Positions 26,474 through 36,074 of a DNA stretch of 64,000 nt are shown one piece after another. Every line of letters begins with the position of its first letter. Within the stretch, counting starts at the first letter, position 1. A program made the translations under genes and the position numbers. The notes beneath the pieces were generated by a model, which ran no database searches, was not told the DNA's origin, and worked only from the letters and a program-made list of their open reading frames with translations. The DNA is taken from contig NZ_CP029617.1 of the NCBI RefSeq assembly GCF_003945545.1, forward strand, positions 5,875,001-5,939,000, read 5' to 3'. Source of the DNA: Streptomyces sp. WAC 01529. Lineage in GTDB: Bacteria; Actinomycetota; Actinomycetes; Streptomycetales; Streptomycetaceae.

Positions 26474-27523
26474 TCAGTCCCACGACCCCAACGCCGCCGG
26501 CAGCGCGTCGATCTCCGCCAGGTCCACCCCGGTCAGCCGCACCGCCGCCGCCCCGGCGTTCTCCACCGCCCAGCGCTCCCGCTTGGCCCCCGGTATCGGT
26601 ACCACATGCCGTCCCTGGGCGAGCACCCACGCCAGCGCGATCTGCGCGGGCGTCGCCCCGTGCCGTTCCGCCACCCGGCGCAGCCCCACCACGAGCGGCT
26701 GGTTGGCCGCCATCATCTCGGCGGTGAAGCGGGGGTGCCGGGCCCGCAGATCGTCCGGTTCGAAGCCCTGGCCGGGCGTCAGCGTCCCGGTGAGGAAACC
26801 ATTCCCCAGCGGCATCGCCGCGAGGAAGCCCACCCCGCGCGCCACGCACCACGGCAGCAGCGCCTCCAGCGCCTCCGGCGACCACACCGACAGCTCGGCC
26901 TCCACCGCGCTCACCGGAAAGACCTGCTGCACCCGCTCCAGCTGCCGCAGCGTCACATCATGCAGCCCGGACCCGGTCCCAGGCCCTGGATTCGCCCCGG
27001 GCCGCCCCGGCGCCGCACGCCGTCGAGCCCGGGCGCCTACCGCGCAGAGCCCAAGAGCCCGCACCTTCCCGGCGGCGACCAGCTCGGCCATCGCGCCCCA
27101 CGTCTCCTCGATGGGCACCTCGGGGTCGGCGCGATGCAGCTGGTACAGGTCTATCGTCTCGGTCTGGAGGCGCCGCAGCGAGGCGTCGCAGGCCCGCTTC
27201 ACATAGCCGGGGCGGCCGTTGGCGACGATGTGCTGCTCACCCACGAGCAGCCCGCACTTCGTCGACACGAACGCCTCCCCGCGCCGCTCCTTGAGCACCC
27301 GGCCGACCAGCAGCTCATTGGTGAACGGCCCGTACATGTCCGCGGTGTCCAGCAGCGTCACCCCCGGGCCGGCGGCACCCGTGGCGTCCAACGCGGCGTG
27401 CACGGTGCGCAGCGACGCGTCGCCGCGCTGCCGCGACCCGGTGTACGCCCAGGTCATCGGCATGCAGCCGAGTCCGACGGCACCCACTTCGAGCGCCCCC
27501 GCGCCGATCGTCCTGCGCTCCAC
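26474..27523 (-). CDS. Aldo/keto reductase
   Basis: 349 aa TIM-barrel oxidoreductase. AKR features are LDTADMYGPFTNELLVGR (catalytic Asp/Tyr region), STKCGLL, DLYQLHRADPEVPIEETW and the C-terminal cofactor segment VVPIPGAKRERWAVENAGA. An unusual Pro/Gly/Arg-rich insertion (ARRRAAPGRPGANPGPGTG) replaces the loop after the ALGLCAVG strand. GTG 27523 has GGGAGGG eight bases upstream. NADPH use is expected; the substrate is unknown. Confidence 0.88.
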   Translation of the reverse strand: MERRTIGAGALEVGAVGLGCMPMTWAYTGSRQRGDASLRTVHAALDATGAAGPGVTLLDTADMYGPFTNELLVGRVLKERRGEAFVSTKCGLLVGEQHIVANGRPGYVKRACDASLRRLQTETIDLYQLHRADPEVPIEETWGAMAELVAAGKVRALGLCAVGARARRRAAPGRPGANPGPGTGSGLHDVTLRQLERVQQVFPVSAVEAELSVWSPEALEALLPWCVARGVGFLAAMPLGNGFLTGTLTPGQGFEPDDLRARHPRFTAEMMAANQPLVVGLRRVAERHGATPAQIALAWVLAQGRHVVPIPGAKRERWAVENAGAAAVRLTGVDLAEIDALPAALGSWD

Positions 27524-27641
27524 CTGGCCGTACCCTCCCACTCCTCGTCCGGAGATCACCCAAACTAACCGCTGCCTTCCCGGGCCCCGGGCGCGGCCTC
27601 CCCGCGGCCCCATGTGAGCTGGTCGTATTAGCCTCCAGAGC

Positions 27642-28595
27642 ATGACGACAGATGTATGGCTTCCGTTCGAAGCGGACGAGATCGACGGCTTGCCCGAGGC
27701 GTCTGGGGCGGGCCTCAACTACCGCTACTGGGACGGTGGTCCGGACTTCCCCGCGGACCCGGCCGACTGCGTCTTCTACGTGGTGCCCTATCTGAAGAGC
27801 GCCGAGGTCTCCGTGCGCCCCCTGCCCGCGATGACGTCACTGCGCGTCGTGCAGACGCTGACGGCGGGCATCGACCACATGGACTCGGGGCTCGGGTTCC
27901 TCGCGCCGGGTGTGCGGTTGTGCAACGCGCGCGGAGTGCACGAGGCGAGCACCGCCGAGCTGGCCCTCGGGCTGATCCTGGCGTCGCTGCGGGGCATTCC
28001 GGGCTTCGTCGAGGGGCAGCGGCGTCAGGAGTGGCGCTCGGGGTTCTATCCGGCGCTCGCCGACAAGTCCGTGCTCATCGTGGGTTACGGCTCGGTCGGT
28101 TCGGCCATCGAGGACAGGCTCGCCCCCTTCGAATGTGCGCGGGTGGCGCGCGTCGCGCGCTCTGCCCGTGCCACGGAGCGCGGCCCCGTGCACCCGCTCG
28201 CCGAACTGCCGGCCCTGCTGCCCGACGCCGACGTCGTCGTGGTCTCGACGCCCCTCACCGAGGACACCCGCGGCCTGGTGGGCGCCGGGTTCCTGGCCCG
28301 CATGAAGGACGGCGCGCTGCTCGTGAACGTCGGCCGCGGCCCCGTGGTCGACACCGACGCCCTCGTCGCCGAACTGACGTCCGGGCGCATCACCGCCGCA
28401 CTCGACGTGACCGACCCGGAACCGCTGCCCGCGGGTCATCCCTTGTGGCACGCTCCAGGAGTGCTCATCAGCCCGCACGTGGGCGGCTCCTCGTCCGCGT
28501 ACCTGCCCCGCGCCCGCCGTCTGCTCGCCGCGCAACTGACCAGATACGCCGCCGGAAAGCCCCTCGACAACGTCGTCCGGATCACCGGCAGTTGA
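27642..28595 (+). CDS. D-isomer-specific 2-hydroxyacid dehydrogenase
   Basis: 317 aa. Catalytic and NAD-binding landmarks are LTAGIDHMD, the GYGSVGSAIEDRL dinucleotide-binding turn, VSTPLTEDTRGLVGAGFLARMK, NVGRGPVVDTDALV and SPHVGGSSSAY with the catalytic His. It resembles glyoxylate/hydroxypyruvate-type reductases; the substrate is unassigned. TAGCCT lies seven bases before the ATG, consistent with a leaderless transcript. Confidence 0.9.
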   Translation: MTTDVWLPFEADEIDGLPEASGAGLNYRYWDGGPDFPADPADCVFYVVPYLKSAEVSVRPLPAMTSLRVVQTLTAGIDHMDSGLGFLAPGVRLCNARGVHEASTAELALGLILASLRGIPGFVEGQRRQEWRSGFYPALADKSVLIVGYGSVGSAIEDRLAPFECARVARVARSARATERGPVHPLAELPALLPDADVVVVSTPLTEDTRGLVGAGFLARMKDGALLVNVGRGPVVDTDALVAELTSGRITAALDVTDPEPLPAGHPLWHAPGVLISPHVGGSSSAYLPRARRLLAAQLTRYAAGKPLDNVVRITGS

Positions 28596-28612
28596 TCGCC
28601 CGGAGCCGTTTT

Positions 28613-28641
28613 GCGCACGCTCCGCACTCGAATGCGTGCGC
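28613..28641 (+). terminator. Weak hairpin after 2-hydroxyacid dehydrogenase
   Basis: 8-bp arms GCGCACGC and GCGTGCGC, 18 bp after the stop. Confidence 0.4.
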
Positions 28642-28735
28642 CCCGTGTCCACTTCACCCTTGATCGTCACGGAGCGTAGAGAGGCTATGTCCCTGAGTGA
28701 CGACCCTGGTGTATCGTCCCGACAGGGGACGCGCC

Positions 28736-31700
28736 GTGGACCATGCGGCGCCGGGGACGAGAGATCAGACTGCGAGGGGGGCGACGGGCGATGTATGGCC
28801 TATGGGCGGACGATCCGACGCGGCGGGACAGTCGCCGCCGACTCCCGCGCACACCGATCCACGGACATGGGGACGGGCACGGCGGGAGCCCCACGAGCGG
28901 GCGTCACCGCCCCCCGAAGCGACGGTACGGGCCCGGTCGGTGCCCGTACCGCACGGACACGGGGGCGGCGCGGACCAGGGACCTCCGGTGAGCGCCCCGC
29001 CGGCCACCACCGTCCTCGAAGCGGGCCTGCCCGCGGCGCCGCCGCCCCCGAGGACGCCGTCGGCCCGCCGCCCCCTGCCGGGTGGCCGCGGCCTCACCTC
29101 CCAGCTCGCACTGCTGCTCATCTGCGGTGCGTACGCCCTGGGCTCCGCGCTCGGCTGGGGTTCTGACCGACTCGCCCTGATCATGGGCGACTTCGGTCTC
29201 AGCATCGCCGCCGCGGCCGCCGCGGTCTCCTGCTTCTGCTACTCCCGCACGCGCCGCAGTCGCTTTCGACCCGCGTGGCTGCTCTTCGCGTTCTCCTCCG
29301 CCATGGCGGCCCTCGGCAACGGCGTGTGGGGGTGGTACGAAGTCGTGCTCGACCAGAAGGTGCCGAGCCCCGGCCTCGCCGACCTGTTCTTCCTGTGCTT
29401 CGCGCCGCCCGCCATCATCGGCCTGCTCGTGCTCGCCAAGCGGCCGGTGACCAAGGCGGGCTGGGGCTGCCTCGCCCTCGACTCCTGGCTGATCGGGGGC
29501 TCGCTCCTCACGCTCTCCTGGAGCCTCGCCCTCACGCACAACGCGCAGTTCCAGGGGCGCTCCGTCGCCCACGCCGCGTACTCGCTCGCCTATCCGCTCC
29601 TCGACATCGCGCTGGTCAGCATGGTCCTCGCGCTACACTTCAGAAGGTCGTCCGCCAACCGCACCGCGGTGAACACCGCGATCGGCGCGCTGGCCCTGAC
29701 CGTGATGTGCGACGCGCTGTTCACCTCGCCGCTGCTGCACAACACCTACAGCTCCGGCCAGCTCCTCGACGCCGGGTGGTTCGCGGGCTCGCTGCTCCTG
29801 GCGTACGCCCCCTGGGCCGCGCCGTGGCACGCGGGCGAGGGAGGGGACCAGGACCACGCGCGCGTGGCGGCCGACAGCGACCCGGTGGAGGCGCGATCCG
29901 CGACCACCCGGCCGATCGCCGGATCTCTGGCGGCCCTGACGCCGTATCTCGCCGCCGCCGTCTGCACCCTGGGGATCCTCTACAACGTCCTCAGCGGCCG
30001 CAGCGTCGACCGCGTCGTGCTCTTCACGGCGGGCACCGTCGTACTCGCCCTCGTCGCGCGCCAGGGCATCATGCTCCTGGACAACATCACCCTCACCCAG
30101 GAGCTGGCCCAGAAGGAGAACCACTTCCGCTCCCTGGTCCAGGGTTCGAGCGACGTCATCATGATCGCCGCGCCGAACGGCATCCTGCGCTACGTGAGCC
30201 CGGCCGCCGCCGGGGTCTACGGCCGCGATGCCGAGGAGCTGGTCGGCTCCGAACTAGCCTCGCTCATACACCCGGAGGACCTCGGCCGGGTCGTCCACGA
30301 GGTCCGCAGGTTCCTCGCCGCCAGCCCCGTCGAAGAGACCACCACCCGCATCGAATGCCGCTTCCGGTCCGGCAACGGCGACTGGCTGAACGTGGAATCC
30401 ACCGTCAACCGCCACCACGGCGGCCTCATCTTCAACAGCAGGGACGTCACCGAACGGGTCCGCCTCCAGGCGCAGTTGCAGCACAACGCCGAGCATGACC
30501 CGCTCACCGACCTGCCCAACCGCGCCCTGTTCACCCGGCGCGTCAGCCAGGCGCTGACCGGCCGCAGAGTGACCGACCGCGGCACGGCCGTGCTCTTCAT
30601 CGACCTCGACGGCTTCAAGGCCGTCAACGACACCATCGGCCACCAGGCCGGTGACGAACTGCTCATCCAGGCGGCGCGCAGACTTCAGGAGGCGGTGCGT
30701 TCGGGCGACACCGCCTCCCGGCTCGGCGGCGATGAGTTCGCGGCTCTCATCGTCGGCGACGGCACAAGGGACCAGGCCGCCAGGGAACAGCACATCTACG
30801 AACTCGCCGACCGGCTGAGAATCACCCTCTCCCAGCCCTACGCCATCGACGGCAACGACGTGCGCGTCGCGGCCTCCATCGGCGTGGCCTTCGCCGAACC
30901 GGGCATCGGAGCGGGCGAGCTGCTGCGCAACGCCGACCTCGCGATGTACCGCGCCAAGGCCGCGGGCAAGGGCCGCGTCGAGCTGTACGCCCCCCAGATG
31001 CAGGCCGACGTCGTCCGCAAGGCGGAGCTGGCCACCCGGCTGCGCTCGGCCCTGCACGACGGTGAGTTCGCGCTGCTCCACCAGCCCGTCGTCTCCCTCG
31101 ACGACGGCCGGATCACGGCGGTCGCCGCGCAGGCCCGCTGGCGCTCGGCGCAGGGCATCCTCTTCACGCCCGCCGAGTTCCTGCGGGTCTCCGAGGCCGG
31201 GGGCGGCAGGGACGGCGGGAACGGCAAGGAGGGCGACCGCGCGGCCGAGCTGGGCCGCTGGATGCTCGAAGCGGCCGTCGAGCAGGCCGCCGAGCGCGGC
31301 CGCAACGGCCACGCGGTGCCGGTGACCGTCCGCATGAGCGCCCGGCGCCTCCTGGACCGCTCCATGCCCCTCGGCTCCATCGAGGCGCTCCTGACCCGGC
31401 ACGGGCTGCCCTCCGGAGGGCTCATCATCGAGCTGGCCGACAGCGACCCCCGGGTCTCCCTGGACGAGCTGGAGCGCCGTCTCACGGCCCTGCGCAGACT
31501 CGGCGTACGGATCGCCCTCGACGGCTTCGGCAGCGGCTACGCGGCGATCACGGCGCTGCGCCGGCTCCCGGTCGACGTACTGAAGCTGGACCGCGGCCTG
31601 GTCGAGGGCGTCGTCGAGTCCGCGCGGCTGAACAAGATCACCGCGGGGCTGCTGCGCATCGCGAACGACCTCGGTCTCGTCTCCGTGGCCGACGGCGTCG

Positions 31701-32056
31701 ACCTGCCCGAACAGGTGCTCGCCCTGCGCGCCATGGGCTGCACGCACGGGCAGGGCGTCGCGTTCTCCGGGCCGCTCGACGAGTACCGGCTGCGCAGGGC
31801 GCTCGCGCTCGGCGAGTACCCCGTACCGCGCGGCCCGGCCGAGCCGGTCCTCGCGGGCGGGCCTTCGGGGACGTACGCGACAGGGTCCGCGGCGACGTAC
31901 GCGACGGGGTCCTCGGCGGCGTACACGGCGGGTGCCCCCGGGGCCTACGCGAGCGGGCCCCCGGGGGCGTACGCCAGTGCGCCTCCCGGGACGTATCTGG
32001 GCAGCCCCTCGTCCTACGCCCGTTCACATAATGAGACCCCCATCCCACCTACTTGA
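28736..32056 (+). CDS. cdgF: Membrane PAS-GGDEF-EAL protein, CdgF-like
   Basis: About 1106 aa. A disordered N-terminus precedes 7-9 hydrophobic helices, then a PAS domain (SDVIMIAAPNGILRYVSPAA), a GGDEF domain with intact LGGDEFAALI and an intact RSGD inhibition site five residues before it, and an EAL-like domain. The EAL domain looks inactive: EAL reads AAQ in VAAQARW, DDFG reads DGFG, and VAEGVED reads VADGVDL. The C-terminus has Tyr/Ala/Gly repeats. GTG 28736 has AGGGGA six bases upstream; GTG 28697, ATG 28802 and GTG 28988 remain possible. Position before ilvB suggests Streptomyces CdgF, from memory. Confidence 0.82.
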   Translation: MDHAAPGTRDQTARGATGDVWPMGGRSDAAGQSPPTPAHTDPRTWGRARREPHERASPPPEATVRARSVPVPHGHGGGADQGPPVSAPPATTVLEAGLPAAPPPPRTPSARRPLPGGRGLTSQLALLLICGAYALGSALGWGSDRLALIMGDFGLSIAAAAAAVSCFCYSRTRRSRFRPAWLLFAFSSAMAALGNGVWGWYEVVLDQKVPSPGLADLFFLCFAPPAIIGLLVLAKRPVTKAGWGCLALDSWLIGGSLLTLSWSLALTHNAQFQGRSVAHAAYSLAYPLLDIALVSMVLALHFRRSSANRTAVNTAIGALALTVMCDALFTSPLLHNTYSSGQLLDAGWFAGSLLLAYAPWAAPWHAGEGGDQDHARVAADSDPVEARSATTRPIAGSLAALTPYLAAAVCTLGILYNVLSGRSVDRVVLFTAGTVVLALVARQGIMLLDNITLTQELAQKENHFRSLVQGSSDVIMIAAPNGILRYVSPAAAGVYGRDAEELVGSELASLIHPEDLGRVVHEVRRFLAASPVEETTTRIECRFRSGNGDWLNVESTVNRHHGGLIFNSRDVTERVRLQAQLQHNAEHDPLTDLPNRALFTRRVSQALTGRRVTDRGTAVLFIDLDGFKAVNDTIGHQAGDELLIQAARRLQEAVRSGDTASRLGGDEFAALIVGDGTRDQAAREQHIYELADRLRITLSQPYAIDGNDVRVAASIGVAFAEPGIGAGELLRNADLAMYRAKAAGKGRVELYAPQMQADVVRKAELATRLRSALHDGEFALLHQPVVSLDDGRITAVAAQARWRSAQGILFTPAEFLRVSEAGGGRDGGNGKEGDRAAELGRWMLEAAVEQAAERGRNGHAVPVTVRMSARRLLDRSMPLGSIEALLTRHGLPSGGLIIELADSDPRVSLDELERRLTALRRLGVRIALDGFGSGYAAITALRRLPVDVLKLDRGLVEGVVESARLNKITAGLLRIANDLGLVSVADGVDLPEQVLALRAMGCTHGQGVAFSGPLDEYRLRRALALGEYPVPRGPAEPVLAGGPSGTYATGSAATYATGSSAAYTAGAPGAYASGPPGAYASAPPGTYLGSPSSYARSHNETPIPPT
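31866..32020 (+). repeat. Degenerate Tyr-rich coding repeats at the CdgF-like C-terminus
   Basis: Short repeats coding for units such as TYATGSA, TYATGSS, AYTAGAP, AYASGPP and AYASAPP. The underlying DNA (GCGACGTACGCGAC and variants) is repetitive. Confidence 0.7.
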
Positions 32057-32089
32057 CAGGCACTGCGTGCCGGGGGGAGGGTCAATGCC

Positions 32090-32131
32090 ATGCGCACCCG
32101 AATTCTCGTACTTGGAAAGCGCGTCGGCTGA
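32090..32131 (+). CDS. ilvB leader peptide
   Basis: 13-residue peptide MRTRILVLGKRVG with a GGGGGGAGGG ribosome-binding site. The run Ile-Leu-Val-Leu followed by Val gives all three branched-chain amino acids as regulatory codons. It is followed immediately by a strong hairpin and then a T-tailed terminator before ilvB, the classical arrangement for transcription attenuation. Such a leader has been discussed for Streptomyces ilvBNC, as far as I recall. Confidence 0.8.
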   Translation: MRTRILVLGKRVG

Positions 32132-32132
32132 A

Positions 32133-32168
32133 GCTGGGACCTACCGGTCCGAAGACCGGATCCCCAGC
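32133..32168 (+). promoter_or_regulatory. Leader hairpin after the ilv leader peptide
   Basis: Outer arms GCTGGG/CCCAGC and inner arms CCGGTC/GACCGG with a CGAA tetraloop, starting one base after the leader stop. It is placed as the pause or protector hairpin of an attenuator. Confidence 0.6.
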
Positions 32169-32186
32169 GACCGCACCCGGCGCGCT

Positions 32187-32222
32187 CCCCTCGCTTGCCT
32201 CACGGCACGAGGGGTTTTTTGT
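32187..32222 (+). terminator. ilv attenuator terminator
   Basis: Stem CCCCTCG...CGAGGGG (32187-32193 with 32208-32214) with an inner TGCC/GGCA stem, followed directly by TTTTTTGTT. It is a textbook intrinsic terminator, unusual in this GC-rich genome, 70 bp before the ilvB start. Confidence 0.85.
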
Positions 32223-32290
32223 TGCACTGGCACCCGCCAAAACCCTGCGAAACCCCCGCGAAAACCCTCAGCTTCGAGAAGAGAATGCCG

Positions 32291-34138
32291 ATGACCGAGC
32301 AGGCCACCGGGGCCCACCATCCGCAGCCGCGGCCCCGATCCTCAGGACAGCAGTCCGCCCCCGTCGAGCACGTCACGGGCGCGCAGTCCCTCATTCGTTC
32401 TCTCGAGGAAGTCGGGGCCGACACGGTGTTCGGCATCCCCGGCGGCGCCATCCTTCCCGCGTACGACCCGATGATGGACTCCACCCGGGTCCGCCACGTC
32501 CTGGTCCGCCACGAGCAGGGCGCGGGCCACGCCGCCACCGGGTACGCCCAGGCCACCGGCAAGGTCGGCGTCTGCATGGCGACGAGCGGCCCCGGCGCCA
32601 CCAACCTCGTCACGCCGATCGCCGACGCCCACATGGACTCCGTCCCGATGGTCGCGATCACGGGGCAGGTGGCCTCCAAGGCGATCGGCACGGACGCCTT
32701 CCAGGAGGCGGACATCGTCGGCATCACGATGCCCATCACCAAGCACAACTTCCTGGTCACCAAGGCCGAGGACATCCCGCGCACCATCGCCGAGGCCTTC
32801 CACATCGCCTCGACGGGCCGCCCGGGCCCGGTCCTCGTGGACATCGCGAAGGACGCGCTCCAGGCGCAGACGACGTTCTCCTGGCCGCCGCAGCAGGACC
32901 TGCCCGGCTACCGGCCGGTGACCAAGCCGCACGCCAAGCAGATCCGCGAGGCCGCCAAGCTCATCACCGCGGCCAGGCGCCCGGTCCTGTACGTCGGCGG
33001 CGGCGTCCTCAAGGCCCGGGCCACCGCCGAGCTGAAGGTCCTCGCCGAGCTGACCGGAGCGCCCGTCACCACCACCCTGATGGCGCTCGGCGCCTTCCCC
33101 GACAGCCACCCGCTGCACGTGGGAATGCCGGGCATGCACGGTGCGGTCACCGCCGTCACCGCGCTGCAGAAGGCCGACCTGATCGTCGCCCTCGGTGCCC
33201 GCTTCGACGACCGCGTCACCGGCAAGCTGGACAGCTTCGCCCCCTTCGCGAAGATCGTCCACGCCGACATCGACCCGGCCGAGATCGGCAAGAACCGCGC
33301 CGCCGACGTGCCGATCGTCGGCGACGCCCGCGAGGTCATCGCCGACCTCGTCCAGGCCGTCCAGGCCGAGCACACCGAGGGCCACACCGGCGACTACTCC
33401 GCCTGGTGGAACGACCTCAACCGCTGGCGCGAGACCTACCCCCTCGGCTACACCCAGCCGGAGGACGGCTCGCTCTCCCCGCAGCAGGTCATCGAGCGCG
33501 TCGGCCAGCTGGCCCCGGAGGACACGATCTTCGCGGCGGGCGTCGGCCAGCACCAGATGTGGGCCGCGCACTTCATCCAGTACGACAAGCCGGCGACCTG
33601 GCTCAACTCCGGCGGCGCCGGGACGATGGGCTACGCGGTCCCGGCCGCGATGGGCGCCAAGGCCGGCCAGCCCGGCCGCACGGTCTGGGCGATCGACGGC
33701 GACGGCTGCTTCCAGATGACCAATCAGGAGCTGACCACCTGCGCCCTGAACAACATCCCGATCAAGGTCGCCATCATCAACAACGGCGCCCTCGGGATGG
33801 TCCGCCAGTGGCAGACGCTCTTCTACAACCAGCGTTACTCCAACACCGTCCTGCACAGCGGCCCCGAGGACATCGGTCCCAACAAGGGCACCCGCGTCCC
33901 GGACTTCGTGAAGCTCTCCGAGGCCATGGGCTGTGTGGCGCTGCGCTGTGAGCGCCCCGAGGACCTGGACAAGGTCATCGCCGAGGCCAACGCCATCAAC
34001 GACCGCCCGGTCGTCGTCGACTTCATCGTCCACGAGGACGCCCAGGTCTGGCCGATGGTCGCCGCCGGCACCTCGAACGACGAGGTCATGGCCGCCCGCG
34101 GGGTCCGCCCCGACTTCGGCGACAACGAAGACGACTGA
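32291..34138 (+). CDS. ilvB: Acetolactate synthase large subunit
   Basis: 615 aa ThDP enzyme making acetolactate or acetohydroxybutyrate, first common step of Val, Leu and Ile synthesis. Motifs: VFGIPGGAILPAYDPM, VRHEQGAGHAATGYA (catalytic Glu), and the ThDP/Mg site GDGCFQM...NN. ATG 32291 has GAGAAGAGA six bases upstream; ATG 32285 would add two residues. Controlled by the leader and attenuator at 32090-32222. It is 29 bp from ilvN. Confidence 0.96.
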   Translation: MTEQATGAHHPQPRPRSSGQQSAPVEHVTGAQSLIRSLEEVGADTVFGIPGGAILPAYDPMMDSTRVRHVLVRHEQGAGHAATGYAQATGKVGVCMATSGPGATNLVTPIADAHMDSVPMVAITGQVASKAIGTDAFQEADIVGITMPITKHNFLVTKAEDIPRTIAEAFHIASTGRPGPVLVDIAKDALQAQTTFSWPPQQDLPGYRPVTKPHAKQIREAAKLITAARRPVLYVGGGVLKARATAELKVLAELTGAPVTTTLMALGAFPDSHPLHVGMPGMHGAVTAVTALQKADLIVALGARFDDRVTGKLDSFAPFAKIVHADIDPAEIGKNRAADVPIVGDAREVIADLVQAVQAEHTEGHTGDYSAWWNDLNRWRETYPLGYTQPEDGSLSPQQVIERVGQLAPEDTIFAAGVGQHQMWAAHFIQYDKPATWLNSGGAGTMGYAVPAAMGAKAGQPGRTVWAIDGDGCFQMTNQELTTCALNNIPIKVAIINNGALGMVRQWQTLFYNQRYSNTVLHSGPEDIGPNKGTRVPDFVKLSEAMGCVALRCERPEDLDKVIAEANAINDRPVVVDFIVHEDAQVWPMVAAGTSNDEVMAARGVRPDFGDNEDD

Positions 34139-34167
34139 GACCGAGAGCGAAAGAGAGACCACGAGCC

Positions 34168-34695
34168 ATGTCCACCAAGCACACGCTCTCCGTCCTGGTC
34201 GAGAACAAGCCCGGCGTCCTCGCCCGGATCACCGCCCTGTTCTCCCGCCGCGGCTTCAACATCGACTCGCTCGCCGTGGGTGTCACCGAGCACGCCGACA
34301 TCTCGCGCATCACCATCGTGGTGAACGTTGAGGAGCTGCCGCTCGAACAGGTCACCAAGCAGCTCAACAAGCTCGTCAACGTCCTGAAGATCGTCGAACT
34401 GGAGCCGGGCGCCGCAGTGGCGCGCGAACTGGTCCTGGCGAAGGTCCGCGCCGACAACGAGACCCGCTCCCAGATCGTCGAGATCGTCCAGCTCTTCCGC
34501 GCCAAGACCGTGGACGTCTCCCCGGAGGCCGTCACCATCGAGGCGACCGGCAGCAGCGACAAGCTGGAGGCCATGCTCAAGATGCTGGAGCCCTACGGCA
34601 TCAAGGAGCTTGTCCAGTCCGGCACCATCGCCATCGGCCGCGGCTCCCGCTCCATCACGGACCGCAGCCTGCGGGCGCTCGACCGCAGCGCCTGA
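34168..34695 (+). CDS. ilvN: Acetolactate synthase regulatory subunit
   Basis: 175 aa. An N-terminal ACT domain (LSVLVENKPGVLARITALFSRRGFN) binds valine for feedback inhibition, and a C-terminal ALS_ss domain is present (KTVDVSPEAVTIEATG). It sits between ilvB and ilvC and is almost certainly co-transcribed with ilvB. Confidence 0.96.
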   Translation: MSTKHTLSVLVENKPGVLARITALFSRRGFNIDSLAVGVTEHADISRITIVVNVEELPLEQVTKQLNKLVNVLKIVELEPGAAVARELVLAKVRADNETRSQIVEIVQLFRAKTVDVSPEAVTIEATGSSDKLEAMLKMLEPYGIKELVQSGTIAIGRGSRSITDRSLRALDRSA

Positions 34696-34799
34696 CCCCG
34701 GGCTCCCGGTACCCCTCTCGGATACCGAGACCCATGAACTTCCCTCACTGAGCCCGCCGTACGGTGGGACGCAACACCCGCACACATAGGAGATTCCCA

Positions 34800-35798
<999 letters not shown>

Positions 35799-35805
35799 TC
35801 CGCGC

Positions 35806-35845
35806 CGGGTCCGGGGCACCGCCTCGGGGCTCCGCCCCGGACCCG
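35806..35845 (+). terminator. Terminator after ilvC
   Basis: Perfect 12-bp arms CGGGTCCGGGGC and GCCCCGGACCCG, directly followed by a copy of the CTCCTCAAACGCCGG dispersed repeat. Confidence 0.7.
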
Positions 35846-36074
35846 CTCCTCAAACGCCGGAGGGCTGATTCCTGGCTTCCGTCGTTGTCCAACCCGTCCA
35901 GCCACGGACGGGTGATCCTTCCGTAGAGGCGCGTGCCGAGGGCTGCGGCGCCACTATGCTTCTGTTCAACATTCGCGTCGGGCCCACAGCGTCGTGCGTC
36001 TTCCACGCGGCAAGCACCCTCCACCGCCTGCGGCCGTCGGGACGGCCGTCCGCAATGGACTTGTGAGGACTCAC

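Noticed and set aside
28743..28991. Alternative frame starting with an ATG behind GAGGGGGG upstream of the CdgF-like gene
   Set aside because: It ends without a recognisable domain and the main frame continues unbroken; kept only as a reason for start uncertainty.
32133..32168. Compact hairpin looking at first like part of a tRNA
   Set aside because: There is no cloverleaf or CCA-type acceptor; it fits better as the leader hairpin of the ilv attenuator.
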